NCBI RefSeq assembly: GCF_039908645.1
Contig: NZ_CP150917.1
Span: 836,001-900,000, forward strand
Origin: Pseudomonas helvetica
Lineage (GTDB): Bacteria > Pseudomonadota > Gammaproteobacteria > Pseudomonadales > Pseudomonadaceae
Length of the DNA stretch: 64,000 bases
Direction: 5' to 3'
In this document: positions 17,626 through 24,894 of the stretch, piece after piece
Layout of the letters: the number at the start of each line of letters is the position of its first letter
Position numbering within the stretch: position 1 is the first letter of the stretch
Notes under the pieces: generated by a model
Seen by the model: the letters and a program-made list of their open reading frames with translations, nothing else
Told to the model about the DNA's origin: nothing
The model's database searches: none
Made by a program: the position numbers and the translations under genes

Positions 17626-18308
17626 TCGGTGCCGCACTGCTCTCGCCCGAAACCCTCACGGTCGGCTGGCTGATCTACGTGCCAGTGCTGATCTGGGCCG
17701 TTGCCCGAGCACCGTGGGTCGAGTTGTTCACGGACAGTCGGCGTCAGCATTTGCTGTTTGGCACCGTGTTCGCGTTGTTCGTCCTCTGGCTGGTGCGACG
17801 GGACTTCGACACCGGCGTGTCTTATCACATCATCGGCATGACGGCGGTGACGTTATTGCTGGACTGGCCGCTGGCGATTGTCGGCGGGCTGGTGGCGCAG
17901 GTGGGGCTGGTGCTGCTCGGGCGTCAGGACCTGGCCGCGATGGGGGTCAATGGTGCGTTGCTGATTCTGTTGCCGGTGCTGGTCACCGAAGGCTGCGCGA
18001 TCCTGGTGGAGCGGGCGCAACCGCATAATCCCTTTGTGTATATCTTTTGCTCGGGCTTTTTGGCCGCCGGGCTTTCGGCGTTGCTCTGCCTGCTGGTGGG
18101 GTTGGGGCTGTTGTGGTTCGACGAGCGTTTTGCGATGCCGGAATGGCTGGAGGATTTTGTCGGTTACCTGTGGCTGATCATTTTCCCCGAGGCGTTTATC
18201 AACGGCATGGTGATCAGTTCGCTGGTGGTGTTCTGTCCCGAGTGGCTGGAGACCTTCAACCGCACGCGTTATTTGTCGGCGCCGTGGAAGGACGACGACA
18301 AGCCTTGA
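17622..18308 (+). CDS. CbiM-like (ECF-type permease family) membrane protein
   Basis: A 228-residue integral membrane protein with six to seven hydrophobic segments (for example LTVGWLIYVPVLIWAVA, LLFGTVFALFVLWLV, ALLCLLVGLGLLW). It resembles the COG3235 group of pseudomonads annotated as energy-coupling-factor ABC transporter permeases related to CbiM, which handle nickel/cobalt. The internal GMTAVTLLLDWPLAIVGGL segment fits that family. No ATPase or other ECF components are nearby, so a transport role is only inferred. The ATG at 17622 matches the family N terminus (MIGAALLSPETL); earlier GTG codons are possible. It may depend on the small overlapping frame just upstream. Confidence 0.72.
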   Translation: MIGAALLSPETLTVGWLIYVPVLIWAVARAPWVELFTDSRRQHLLFGTVFALFVLWLVRRDFDTGVSYHIIGMTAVTLLLDWPLAIVGGLVAQVGLVLLGRQDLAAMGVNGALLILLPVLVTEGCAILVERAQPHNPFVYIFCSGFLAAGLSALLCLLVGLGLLWFDERFAMPEWLEDFVGYLWLIIFPEAFINGMVISSLVVFCPEWLETFNRTRYLSAPWKDDDKP

Positions 18309-18371
18309 TCCATATCAAATGTTCGAATCGGCTGCGATTCCATGCTCTGGAAAATCCTCAGGAGCAGTGGC

Positions 18372-18587
18372 ATGAGCGTTTACGAATGGGCAAGGCAGGA
18401 ATTGCGCAACAGTCTCGAGTCGGCGCATGAGGCGGGGTTTGAACCGGGGTTGAGCCTGCGTGCCTTGCTCAGTGCGGTGGTGCAGCAGAGCAAGGGCGTA
18501 CGCAGTGTCGAGGATCTGGCCGATGAGTTGCAGTTTCTGGCGGAGAATCTCGACGACAGCCAGGACTACGGGTTCATGCGGCCCTGA
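18372..18587 (+). CDS. Conserved small hypothetical protein
   Basis: A 71-residue protein starting MSVYEWARQELRNSLESAHE and ending AENLDDSQDYGFMRP, predicted mainly helical and soluble, with an acidic C-terminal part (VEDLADELQFLAENLDD). The ATG at 18372 has a ribosome-binding site GGAG nine bases upstream; an earlier ATG at 18342 lacks one. I do not recognise the family; proteins like it appear beside yacG/coaE in pseudomonads. It lies 63 bases after the CbiM-like gene and converges on yacG. Function unknown. Confidence 0.7.
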   Translation: MSVYEWARQELRNSLESAHEAGFEPGLSLRALLSAVVQQSKGVRSVEDLADELQFLAENLDDSQDYGFMRP

Positions 18588-18596
18588 GGGGCGGGA

Positions 18597-18797
18597 TCAG
18601 TGGCGCGGGTCGAAATCTTCCGAGAACAACTCGTCTTCAGAGTCGGGGCTGACCGGAATCTTGTGTTCTTCCGAGGCCCAGGCGCCCAGATCGATCAGTT
18701 TGCAACGGTCCGAGCAAAACGGCCGGAAGGTGCTGGTCGCGCTCCATTCAACAGGGGCGCCGCAGGTTGGACATTCGACGACAGGGGGTTGGCTCAT
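18597..18797 (-). CDS. yacG: DNA gyrase inhibitor YacG (zinc protein)
   Basis: A 66-residue zinc protein that in E. coli binds GyrB and inhibits gyrase activity. Seen: the four zinc-binding cysteines C9, C12, C28 and C32 in VECPTCGAP and [17 protein letters not shown], followed by an acidic, disordered tail ([14 protein letters not shown]). The start overlaps the coaE stop as ATGA, so it is translated after coaE in the pilB-pilC-pilD-coaE-yacG series, the usual gammaproteobacterial order. Confidence 0.94.
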   Translation of the reverse strand: MSQPPVVECPTCGAPVEWSATSTFRPFCSDRCKLIDLGAWASEEHKIPVSPDSEDELFSEDFDPRH

Positions 18798-19417
18798 GAC
18801 TGGCCTCCACGCAAAGTAAGGTAAAAGTGATGCAGGCGTTCGACCTCGCTGTGCAGCCAGGCGAGGTCGCGGTCATTGACCACCACATCGTCGGCATGGC
18901 TGAGGCGGTCCTGACGGCTGGACTGGGCCTTGAGGATCGCCTGGACCTGCTGTTCGCTGGTCTGGTCGCGCTGCAAGGTTCGTTCGATCTGTAAGTGTTC
19001 CGGTGCGTCGATCACCAGCACTCGCTGGGTCATTTTGTACTGCCCGGACTCGATCAACAGCGGCGACACCAGAATCGCATAAGGTGATTGTGCGCGTGCC
19101 AGGTGCGCGGCGATTTCCTGAGCGATCAGCGGATGCAGCAACGCTTCGAGCCAGCGGCGTTCTTCGGGGACTTCAAAGATCAGCTTGCGCAGTGCTGCGC
19201 GATTCAATTGGCCATCGGCTTGCAGCACGCCGACACCGAAGTGCTCGGCAATCTGCGCCAGCGCCGGGCGACCGGGTTCGACCACCCAGCGTGCGGCATG
19301 ATCGGCATCCACCGCGTGCACACCCAGATCGATGAAGTGCTGGGCCGCCGCGCTTTTGCCGCTGCCGATGCCACCGGTCAGACCGAGAATCCAGGGTTTT
19401 TCCACAGGGGTATTCAT
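18794..19417 (-). CDS. coaE: Dephospho-CoA kinase
   Basis: Catalyses the last step of coenzyme A synthesis, phosphorylating the 3'-hydroxyl of dephospho-CoA. Seen in 207 residues: P-loop [11 protein letters not shown] (residues ~10-20), the [14 protein letters not shown] region with its conserved aspartates, HPLIAQEI, and the LID segment [22 protein letters not shown]. The ATG at 19417 overlaps the pilD stop (ATGA); a much longer frame going upstream runs through pilD in another frame and is not real. It forms a translationally linked series with pilD before it and yacG after it. The panBC pathway genes at 34-36 kb feed the same cofactor. Confidence 0.96.
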   Translation of the reverse strand: MNTPVEKPWILGLTGGIGSGKSAAAQHFIDLGVHAVDADHAARWVVEPGRPALAQIAEHFGVGVLQADGQLNRAALRKLIFEVPEERRWLEALLHPLIAQEIAAHLARAQSPYAILVSPLLIESGQYKMTQRVLVIDAPEHLQIERTLQRDQTSEQQVQAILKAQSSRQDRLSHADDVVVNDRDLAWLHSEVERLHHFYLTLRGGQS

Positions 19418-20286
19418 TTGAAACCGACAAACTGCCAATAGAAGCCGGTTATTTGACCACCCCAGAGCAAGGCAATCCAGCCGGCAATTGCCAGATAGGG
19501 TCCAAAGGGGATCGGCGTCGAGGTGTTGGTATCTTTCAGGCGCAGTAAAATCACTCCCCCCACAGCACCCACCAGCGATGAAAGCAGGACCGTCAGCGGC
19601 AGAATCTGCCAACCGCCCCAGGCACCGAGCAGCGCCAGGAGCTTGAAGTCGCCGTGACCGATACCTTCCTTGCCGGTTATCAGTTTGAACAGCCAATACA
19701 CCGACCACAGCAGCAGATAGCCGGCCACCGCCCCCCACATCGCTGCCTGCAAAGGCACGAAAAGCTCGAAGCTGTTGACGATCAGACCCAGCCACAACAA
19801 CGGCAACACCAGCACATCCGGCAGCAATTGGTGGTCGGCGTCGATCAGGCACATCGCCAATAACCCCCAACTCAGGACCAGCCCCCACGCAGCTGTCCAA
19901 CCGAAGCCGAAGTGCCAGGCGACAAACGCCGACAGCACGCCGCAGGCCAGTTCGGTCAAGGGATAGCGGGCGCTGATCGGCGCTTTGCAATTTGAGCACC
20001 GGCCGCGCAGTGCCAGGTAACTGAGCAGAGGAATGTTCTCCCAGACGCGGATTCGATGGGCGCACTGCGGGCAGTGTGAATGCGGCAACATCAGGTTGTA
20101 GGTCGGGCCCGGTGCTTCAGGGGGTAAACCCAGTACATCCAGGGCTTGTTGCCGCCAGTCGCCCTCAAGCATTTTCGGCAGGCGCCAGACCACCACGTTG
20201 AGAAAACTACCGATCACCAGCCCAAGCACTAGCGCAGTGACAACGAATGCCAGTGGGTAACCGGCCATGAATTCACTCAAGGGCAT
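19414..20286 (-). CDS. pilD: Prepilin peptidase/N-methyltransferase PilD
   Basis: Inner-membrane aspartic protease that removes prepilin leader peptides and methylates the new N terminus; serves both type IV pili and type II secretion. Seen in 290 residues: about eight membrane segments, the cytoplasmic zinc-binding pairs CPQC and CSNC (about 70-100), and the two catalytic aspartates in [11 protein letters not shown] and [11 protein letters not shown] (the GxGDxKL signature). The ATG at 20286 gives the usual length; a TTG two codons earlier overlaps the pilC stop. Last pil gene of the pilBCD set and coupled to coaE. Confidence 0.96.
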   Translation of the reverse strand: MPLSEFMAGYPLAFVVTALVLGLVIGSFLNVVVWRLPKMLEGDWRQQALDVLGLPPEAPGPTYNLMLPHSHCPQCAHRIRVWENIPLLSYLALRGRCSNCKAPISARYPLTELACGVLSAFVAWHFGFGWTAAWGLVLSWGLLAMCLIDADHQLLPDVLVLPLLWLGLIVNSFELFVPLQAAMWGAVAGYLLLWSVYWLFKLITGKEGIGHGDFKLLALLGAWGGWQILPLTVLLSSLVGAVGGVILLRLKDTNTSTPIPFGPYLAIAGWIALLWGGQITGFYWQFVGFK

Positions 20287-20288
20287 GT

Positions 20289-21506
20289 TCAAATCGCTGA
20301 GCCGAGTTGGAAAATGGGCAGGTACATGGCAACCACCAGCCCGCCGACAATGACGCCGAGCACCACCATGATGAACGGCTCCAACAGGCTGGTCAGGCTG
20401 TCGACCATATTGTCGACTTCAGCTTCATAGTAGATCGCAACTTTGTCGAGCATATCGTCGAGTGCGCCAGACTCCTCGCCAATGGCGGCCATTTGAATCG
20501 CCATGTTGGGGAAAATCCTGCTGGTGCGCATCGAGAAGTTCAATTGCATGCCGGTGGAGACATCCTGTTTGATGCGCAGAACCGCCCGTTTGAACACGAT
20601 ATTGCCAGTAGCACCTGCTACCGAATCCAGAGCTTCGACCAGGGGGACGCCTGCGGCGAAGGTGGTCGACAGGGTACGGGCAAAGCGCGCCACCGCCGAT
20701 TTGTAGAGCAGTGCGCCGAGTATCGGCATTTTCAGCAGTTTGGCATCCAGCCAGTCGCAAAAGCGTTGCGAGCGCTTGAGCGCATGGCGAAAGCTCAGGG
20801 CCCCGATGATCAGGCCGCCGAGTAACAGCCACCACCACGCCTGCATGAACTCGGACAGACCGATCACCATCAGGGTAAAGGCCGGGAGTTCTGCACCAAA
20901 TCCGGAAAACACCGACTGAAATTGCGGGACCACTTTGACCAGCAGAATGCCGGTGACGATGATTGCGACAAAGACCACGGCCAGCGGATAGGTCATGGCT
21001 TTTTTGATCTTGGCCTTGAGGCTTTCGCTTTTCTCCTTGTAGGTCGCAATCCGCTCCAGCAGCGTGTCGAGCGCGCCGGCCTGCTCGCCCGCGTCGACCA
21101 GGTTGCAGTAGAGCTCATCGAAGTACTGTGGTTTTTTACGCAGCGCGGTGGCGAAGCTGTTGCCGGCGGCGACTTCCTGTTTCACCTCGTCCACCAGCTT
21201 GCGCATGTTCGGGTTGTCGAAGCCCTCGCCGATGATGTCGAACGACTGCAGCAGCGGCACACCGGCTTTCATCATGGTCGCCATTTGCCGGGTGAAGAGA
21301 GCAATGTCCAGCGGCTTGATACGGTTGCCGAGGTTGAACAGCGAAGCGGTTTTTTTCCGTACTTTGCCCGGGTTGATCCCTTGTTTGCGTAGCTGCGCCT
21401 TGATCAAGGCCGGGTTATGACCGCTCAGCTCGCCGGTTACCTTGCTGCCTTTCCTGTCGGTGCCTTCCCAGGCGTAGACGCTGACCTTGATTGCTTTGAC
21501 CGCCAT
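20289..21506 (-). CDS. pilC: Type IV pilus inner-membrane platform protein PilC
   Basis: Polytopic core protein of the pilus motor, docking the ATPases PilB and PilT. Seen in 405 residues: two copies of the GspF/PilC domain (about residues 68-195 and 270-400) with the repeats DIALFTRQMATMMKAGVPLLQSF and VARFARTLSTTFAAGVPLVEAL, and three membrane helices (around 170-195, 215-240 and 375-400). The N-terminal ~60 residues (YAWEGTDRKGSKVTGELSG) are the usual cytoplasmic lead. It begins three bases after pilB and is followed at once by pilD, so the three genes form an operon divergent from pilA. Confidence 0.97.
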   Translation of the reverse strand: MAVKAIKVSVYAWEGTDRKGSKVTGELSGHNPALIKAQLRKQGINPGKVRKKTASLFNLGNRIKPLDIALFTRQMATMMKAGVPLLQSFDIIGEGFDNPNMRKLVDEVKQEVAAGNSFATALRKKPQYFDELYCNLVDAGEQAGALDTLLERIATYKEKSESLKAKIKKAMTYPLAVVFVAIIVTGILLVKVVPQFQSVFSGFGAELPAFTLMVIGLSEFMQAWWWLLLGGLIIGALSFRHALKRSQRFCDWLDAKLLKMPILGALLYKSAVARFARTLSTTFAAGVPLVEALDSVAGATGNIVFKRAVLRIKQDVSTGMQLNFSMRTSRIFPNMAIQMAAIGEESGALDDMLDKVAIYYEAEVDNMVDSLTSLLEPFIMVVLGVIVGGLVVAMYLPIFQLGSAI

Positions 21507-21509
21507 GAC

Positions 21510-23210
21510 TCAATCCTTGGTGACCCGGTTGATTTCTTCGAGGCTGGTGATGCCCTGCATGGCCTTGAGCAAGCCCGAGGTGCGCAGGTCGTTGAAGCCG
21601 TCCTTGCGCATCTGCGTATCGATTTCCAGAGAATTGCCTTCAGCCATGATCAGCCGTTGCAGCTGCGGGGTGTTTTTCACCACTTCATAGATTCCGACTC
21701 GCCCTTTGTAGCCGTTGTTGCAGAGATCGCAACCGACGGGTTCGTAGATCGTGAAGGAGCCGATGCGTTCCCGTGGGAAGCCTTCCTTGATCAGAGTTTC
21801 GTCGGGAATCGAGAGGTTTTTTTTGCAGTGGGGGCACAGCTTGCGGGCCAGGCGCTGGGCAATGATCAGGTGCACGGCCGTGGCGATGTTGAACCCCGGG
21901 ATGCCCATGTTGTGCAGCCGGGTCAGGGTTTCAGCCGCGCTGTTGGTGTGCAGGGTGGAAAGCACCAGGTGTCCGGTTTGCGCAGCCTTGATCGCGATTT
22001 CGGCGGTTTCCAGATCGCGGATCTCGCCGACCATTATCACGTCCGGGTCCTGGCGCAGAAATGAGCGCAATGCCTGAGCGAAATCCAGGCCCTGCCTGGG
22101 ATTGACGTTGACCTGGTTGATGCCTTCCATGTTGATCTCTACCGGGTCTTCGGCGGTGGAGATATTGATGTCGACGGTATTAAGGATATTCAACCCGGTG
22201 TACAGCGACACGGTTTTCCCTGAACCCGTCGGCCCGGTGACCAGAATCAGCCCTTGAGGTTGCTTGAGCGCCGCCATATACAGGTCTTTTTGATCGGGCT
22301 CGTAACCCAGCGCGTCGATGCCCATCTGTGCACTGGAGGGGTCGAGAATCCGTATCACGATTTTTTCGCCCCACAACGTTGGCAGGGTGTTGACCCGAAA
22401 ATCGATGGATTTGCTTTTCGACAGGTGCATCTTGAGCCGCCCGTCCTGGGGTTTTCGACGTTCCGAAATGTCCAGGCTGGCCATCACCTTGAGACGGGCA
22501 GCGATGCGGTTGGCCAATTGAGTCGGCGGCCTGGCAACTTCGCGCAGCATGCCGTCGGTCCGTACCCGCACCCGATAGATTTTTTCGTAGGGCTCGAAAT
22601 GCAGGTCCGAGGAGCCGCCCTTGATCGCGTCCAGCAGCATCTTGTTGACGAAGCGCACCACCGGGGCATCGTCGGAGTCCTGGCCGGTGACAGCGTCCTG
22701 GCGCTGGTCGTCGACGGCTTTGATGTCCAGGCCCCCGAGGTCGATATCGGCCATGTCTTCCAGGCCCGTGCTGTGGCTGTCGAAGAATTTCTCGATGGCG
22801 TCGCTGAGCTTGTCGTCTTCGACCAGGATCGCTTCGGTGGTGAGCCCGGTGCTGAACTGGATATCGTTGATCGCCTGCTGATTGCTCGGGTCGGAAATGC
22901 CCACGAACAGTTTGTTGCCGCGCCGCCAGAGTGGCAGGGCGTGGTGCTGGCGAATCAGCTTTTCACTGACCAGGTCTTTGGGCTGGGAGTCTTTGTCGAG
23001 ACAGTTGAGGTCGAGGAAGGCGACGCCGAAATGCTCTGAGGCAATTTCCGCAACCTGGCGACTGCTCACCATTTTGTTCTGTACCAGATAGCTGACCAGG
23101 GAAACGCGATTGCGCTGAGCTTGCTGATACGCCTGTTGCGCGCTTTTGTCAGTGAGCAGTTCGGCCAGCACCAATTGCTTGGCCAGACCGCTGAGGGCGA
23201 TGTCATTCAT
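21510..23210 (-). CDS. pilB: Type IV pilus extension ATPase PilB
   Basis: Hexameric ATPase that powers pilus assembly at the cytoplasmic face of the motor. Seen in 566 residues: N-terminal MshEN/GspE-N domain (1-150), then the secretion ATPase domain with Walker A GPTGSGKTVSLY, the Asp box, Walker B VGEIRDLETAEIA, the His box, and a zinc tetracysteine CPHC...CDLC near residues 460-500. I set the start at the ATG at 23210 (MNDIALSGLAKQL), the family N terminus, not the in-frame codon five residues earlier. Divergent from pilA, with the pilA promoter in the 226-base gap. Confidence 0.96.
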   Translation of the reverse strand: MNDIALSGLAKQLVLAELLTDKSAQQAYQQAQRNRVSLVSYLVQNKMVSSRQVAEIASEHFGVAFLDLNCLDKDSQPKDLVSEKLIRQHHALPLWRRGNKLFVGISDPSNQQAINDIQFSTGLTTEAILVEDDKLSDAIEKFFDSHSTGLEDMADIDLGGLDIKAVDDQRQDAVTGQDSDDAPVVRFVNKMLLDAIKGGSSDLHFEPYEKIYRVRVRTDGMLREVARPPTQLANRIAARLKVMASLDISERRKPQDGRLKMHLSKSKSIDFRVNTLPTLWGEKIVIRILDPSSAQMGIDALGYEPDQKDLYMAALKQPQGLILVTGPTGSGKTVSLYTGLNILNTVDINISTAEDPVEINMEGINQVNVNPRQGLDFAQALRSFLRQDPDVIMVGEIRDLETAEIAIKAAQTGHLVLSTLHTNSAAETLTRLHNMGIPGFNIATAVHLIIAQRLARKLCPHCKKNLSIPDETLIKEGFPRERIGSFTIYEPVGCDLCNNGYKGRVGIYEVVKNTPQLQRLIMAEGNSLEIDTQMRKDGFNDLRTSGLLKAMQGITSLEEINRVTKD

Positions 23211-23283
23211 TCGATTACCAGGCACAGACCGTTCAAGACTTATAGCCTAGTCAACGGATGGAACCTCACCAGCGCTCTTGAGG

Positions 23284-23298
23284 TGACAAAAAGTGTCA
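23284..23298 (+). promoter_or_regulatory. Possible PilR upstream activating site
   Basis: TGACA-AAAAG-TGTCA is an inverted repeat about 75-90 bases before the pilA sigma-54 promoter. Known PilR sites contain (C/G)TGTC elements; a further TGACA lies at 23342. Position and sequence fit an enhancer for PilR, encoded at 454. Confidence 0.55.
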
Positions 23299-23371
23299 GA
23301 TAGTGCGGTTCCTCGGGGTATGTGCCGGGCTTTTGCCGATCTGACACCCTGTAAGCCGGGGGCGAAGGGGT

Positions 23372-23388
23372 TGGCATGTGCTGTGCTT
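23372..23388 (+). promoter_or_regulatory. Sigma-54 promoter of pilA
   Basis: TGGCATGTGCTGTGCTT carries GG at 23373-23374 and GC at 23385-23386, ten bases apart, which is the -24/-12 spacing. Transcription would start near 23398, leaving a leader of about 40 bases. Confidence 0.85.
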
Positions 23389-23436
23389 TGACTGGTTCAG
23401 GACATGAGATTTCGCCTCATGCATGGAGCCTGTTCT

Positions 23437-23847
23437 ATGAATAATCAAAAAGGTTTTACCCTCATCGAGCTGCTGATCGTGGTGGCGATCATCGGCATTC
23501 TGGCGACGTTCGCGTTGCCGCTGTATTCCAAGTATCAGGCGCGGGCGAAGGTCACCGCGGGGCTGGCGGAAATTTCAGCACTGAAGGTGCCTTTTGAAGA
23601 CATTATCAATCAGGGCACCGACCCGACACTGGCGCTGATCGGTGGTACGGCAACTACCGGTAACTGCACAATCACGGCATCGGGTACTGCTTCCAGCGGT
23701 GCAGGTACTATTGTTTGCACGATTGTCAATGCACCAGGTCCGGTGCTCAGCAAAACCATCACGCTGACGCGGACACTGGCCGGTGGCTGGACCTGCGCGA
23801 CCACCGCGCTGCAGGACTACGCGCCCAAGGGTTGCACTGGCGTCTGA
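23437..23847 (+). CDS. pilA: Type IV major pilin PilA
   Basis: Structural subunit of the type IV pilus. Seen in 136 residues: a six-residue leader MNNQKG cut before the phenylalanine of [19 protein letters not shown], with the invariant glutamate at mature position 5; the hydrophobic N-terminal helix; and a small globular domain with four cysteines (GNC, IVC, WTC, KGC), allowing two disulfides including the C-terminal loop. The ATG at 23437 is chosen because the leader must be short; the open frame begins earlier. The product is recognised by PilD encoded opposite. Expression is from the sigma-54 promoter at 23372, presumably through PilRS. The globular half is strain-variable in this family. 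Confidence 0.95.
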   Translation: MNNQKGFTLIELLIVVAIIGILATFALPLYSKYQARAKVTAGLAEISALKVPFEDIINQGTDPTLALIGGTATTGNCTITASGTASSGAGTIVCTIVNAPGPVLSKTITLTRTLAGGWTCATTALQDYAPKGCTGV

Positions 23848-23865
23848 TCCTGTATCGAAGCCTCA

Positions 23866-23896
23866 ATGCCTCGCCTCTACGGACGCGAGGCATTTT
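23866..23896 (+). terminator. Terminator of pilA
   Basis: ATGCCTCGC pairs perfectly with GCGAGGCAT around a ten-base loop and is followed by TTT. It lies 19 bases after the pilA stop. Confidence 0.82.
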
Positions 23897-24043
23897 CTCG
23901 ACCGTTCGATGGCATCGCGGTAATTCGATAAAACCCGCAACTTGCATGTCAACAACGCCCGGGTCATGCATTTTGCATGACTCCAGTTATTTGGTTTTTT
24001 TATAACGCATTGATTTTTATTGGTTTATTTAGCTGTCTCAAGT

Positions 24044-24060
24044 TGGCACGGCCTTCGCAC
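24044..24060 (+). promoter_or_regulatory. Sigma-54 promoter of the BON-domain gene
   Basis: TTGGCACGGCCTTCGCAC has GG at 24045-24046 and GC at 24057-24058 with ten bases between, and TGGCACG matches the -24 consensus fully. The predicted start of transcription is near 24070, about 55 bases before the ATG at 24125. The activator that works here is not identified. Confidence 0.82.
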
Positions 24061-24124
24061 TGTCTCTGTTAACCCTGCTGAGAAGGCATGCAGCAGACTT
24101 TCTGGAAGAACAGGAGTTACTCGT

Positions 24125-24481
24125 ATGAAGACGTTCGCTATCGCTGCCGCCGCTGCAACCGCTCTGACCCTGACCATGGCCAACGCTGCATTTGCGCAGA
24201 CCACTCAAGCCACACAGTCGCCGATGGTGGTGGCTGCCGGTGAAATGACCAAGGCCGAGGAAGCAACTTCCGATACCTGGATCACCACTAAAGTGAAAAG
24301 CGATCTGGTCACCGAGAAGGGGATTCCTGGCACCGACATCAAAGTCGAAACCAACAAAGGCGTCGTTTCTCTATCGTCGAAAGTAGCCATTACCCAGTCT
24401 CAGAAAGATATGGCCGTCGCTATCACCAAGAAAATCAAAGGTGTCAAAGCTGTATCGGCTGATGGCCTGTTGGCCCAGTAA
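24125..24481 (+). CDS. Periplasmic BON-domain protein (OsmY-like)
   Basis: A 118-residue exported protein. Seen: signal peptide MKTFAIAAAAATALTLTMANAAFA, a short threonine/glutamine-rich linker, and one BON domain (about residues 45-118, DTWITTKVKSDLVTEKGIPGTDIKVETNKGVVSLSSKV... in outline) with the central glycine of the family. BON domains bind phospholipids or hydrophobic surfaces; OsmY-type proteins protect the envelope in osmotic stress. Only one BON repeat is present, where E. coli OsmY has two. The gene stands alone behind a clear sigma-54 promoter, unusual for this family, next to the pil locus. Regulation by PilR or a nitrogen/carbon activator is possible but not shown. Confidence 0.87.
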   Translation: MKTFAIAAAAATALTLTMANAAFAQTTQATQSPMVVAAGEMTKAEEATSDTWITTKVKSDLVTEKGIPGTDIKVETNKGVVSLSSKVAITQSQKDMAVAITKKIKGVKAVSADGLLAQ

Positions 24482-24514
24482 GACTGAAGGTTTCCCGCCG
24501 GAGCGGGGAGAAGC

Positions 24515-24588
24515 AAAAGATCGCAGCCTGCAGCAGCTCCTACAGACCATGATTTTGGCGTAGGAGCTGCCGCAGGCTGCGATCTTTT
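24515..24588. repeat. Pseudomonas palindromic repeat (GATCGCAGCCTGC type)
   Basis: Arms AAAAGATCGCAGCCTGC and GCAGGCTGCGATCTTTT plus inner arms CAGCTCCTAC and GTAGGAGCTG form a long near-perfect hairpin. It fills the space between the convergent BON and DUF2845 genes and can act as a two-way terminator. A relative sits at 34614. Confidence 0.88.
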
Positions 24589-24592
24589 CCAA

Positions 24593-24892
24593 TCAGTTTC
24601 CGCGTTTGCTGGTGATCCGTACCAGGCGGTTGCCTTCAAAGCGCAGGTATTGGTACATGCCGCTGTTCGGACCGTAGGTCCATTCCTCAACCGGGACTTC
24701 TTCCCGGCGATTGGCGCTGCGTTTGTAGCCCAACGCATCACGTGCAACCGGCTCGCCACATTTGTGCAGCACTTCACTGGTGCGATCGCCGACGCTGATC
24801 AACTGACTGCCGCAGCGCAAGGTATCGGTCTGGGCTTGCACCTGGCTGGCGAAGAACGCCAGTGCCAGGCTGATCAGCAATCGGCTATTCAT
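24593..24892 (-). CDS. Small secreted DUF2845 protein
   Basis: A 99-residue protein with a signal peptide (MNSRLLISLALAFFASQVQA) and a mature domain containing TLRCGSQLISVGDRTSEVLHKCGEP, EEWTYGPNSGMYQYLRFEGNRLVRI, the hallmarks of DUF2845. The fold resembles SmpA/OmlA-like small envelope domains: the conserved GD-T-EVL--CGEP segment is shared with those. Two cysteines may form a periplasmic disulfide. It follows the DUF748 gene by two bases on the minus strand and is surely in the same transcript. Function unknown; the partnership with an envelope-spanning DUF748 protein suggests an outer-membrane role. Confidence 0.85.
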   Translation of the reverse strand: MNSRLLISLALAFFASQVQAQTDTLRCGSQLISVGDRTSEVLHKCGEPVARDALGYKRSANRREEVPVEEWTYGPNSGMYQYLRFEGNRLVRITSKRGN

Positions 24893-24894
24893 GC

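Noticed and set aside
18794..20065. 423-codon frame joining coaE to upstream sequence
   Set aside because: The part above 19417 is pilD read in another frame; coaE has its own ATG overlapping the pilD stop.
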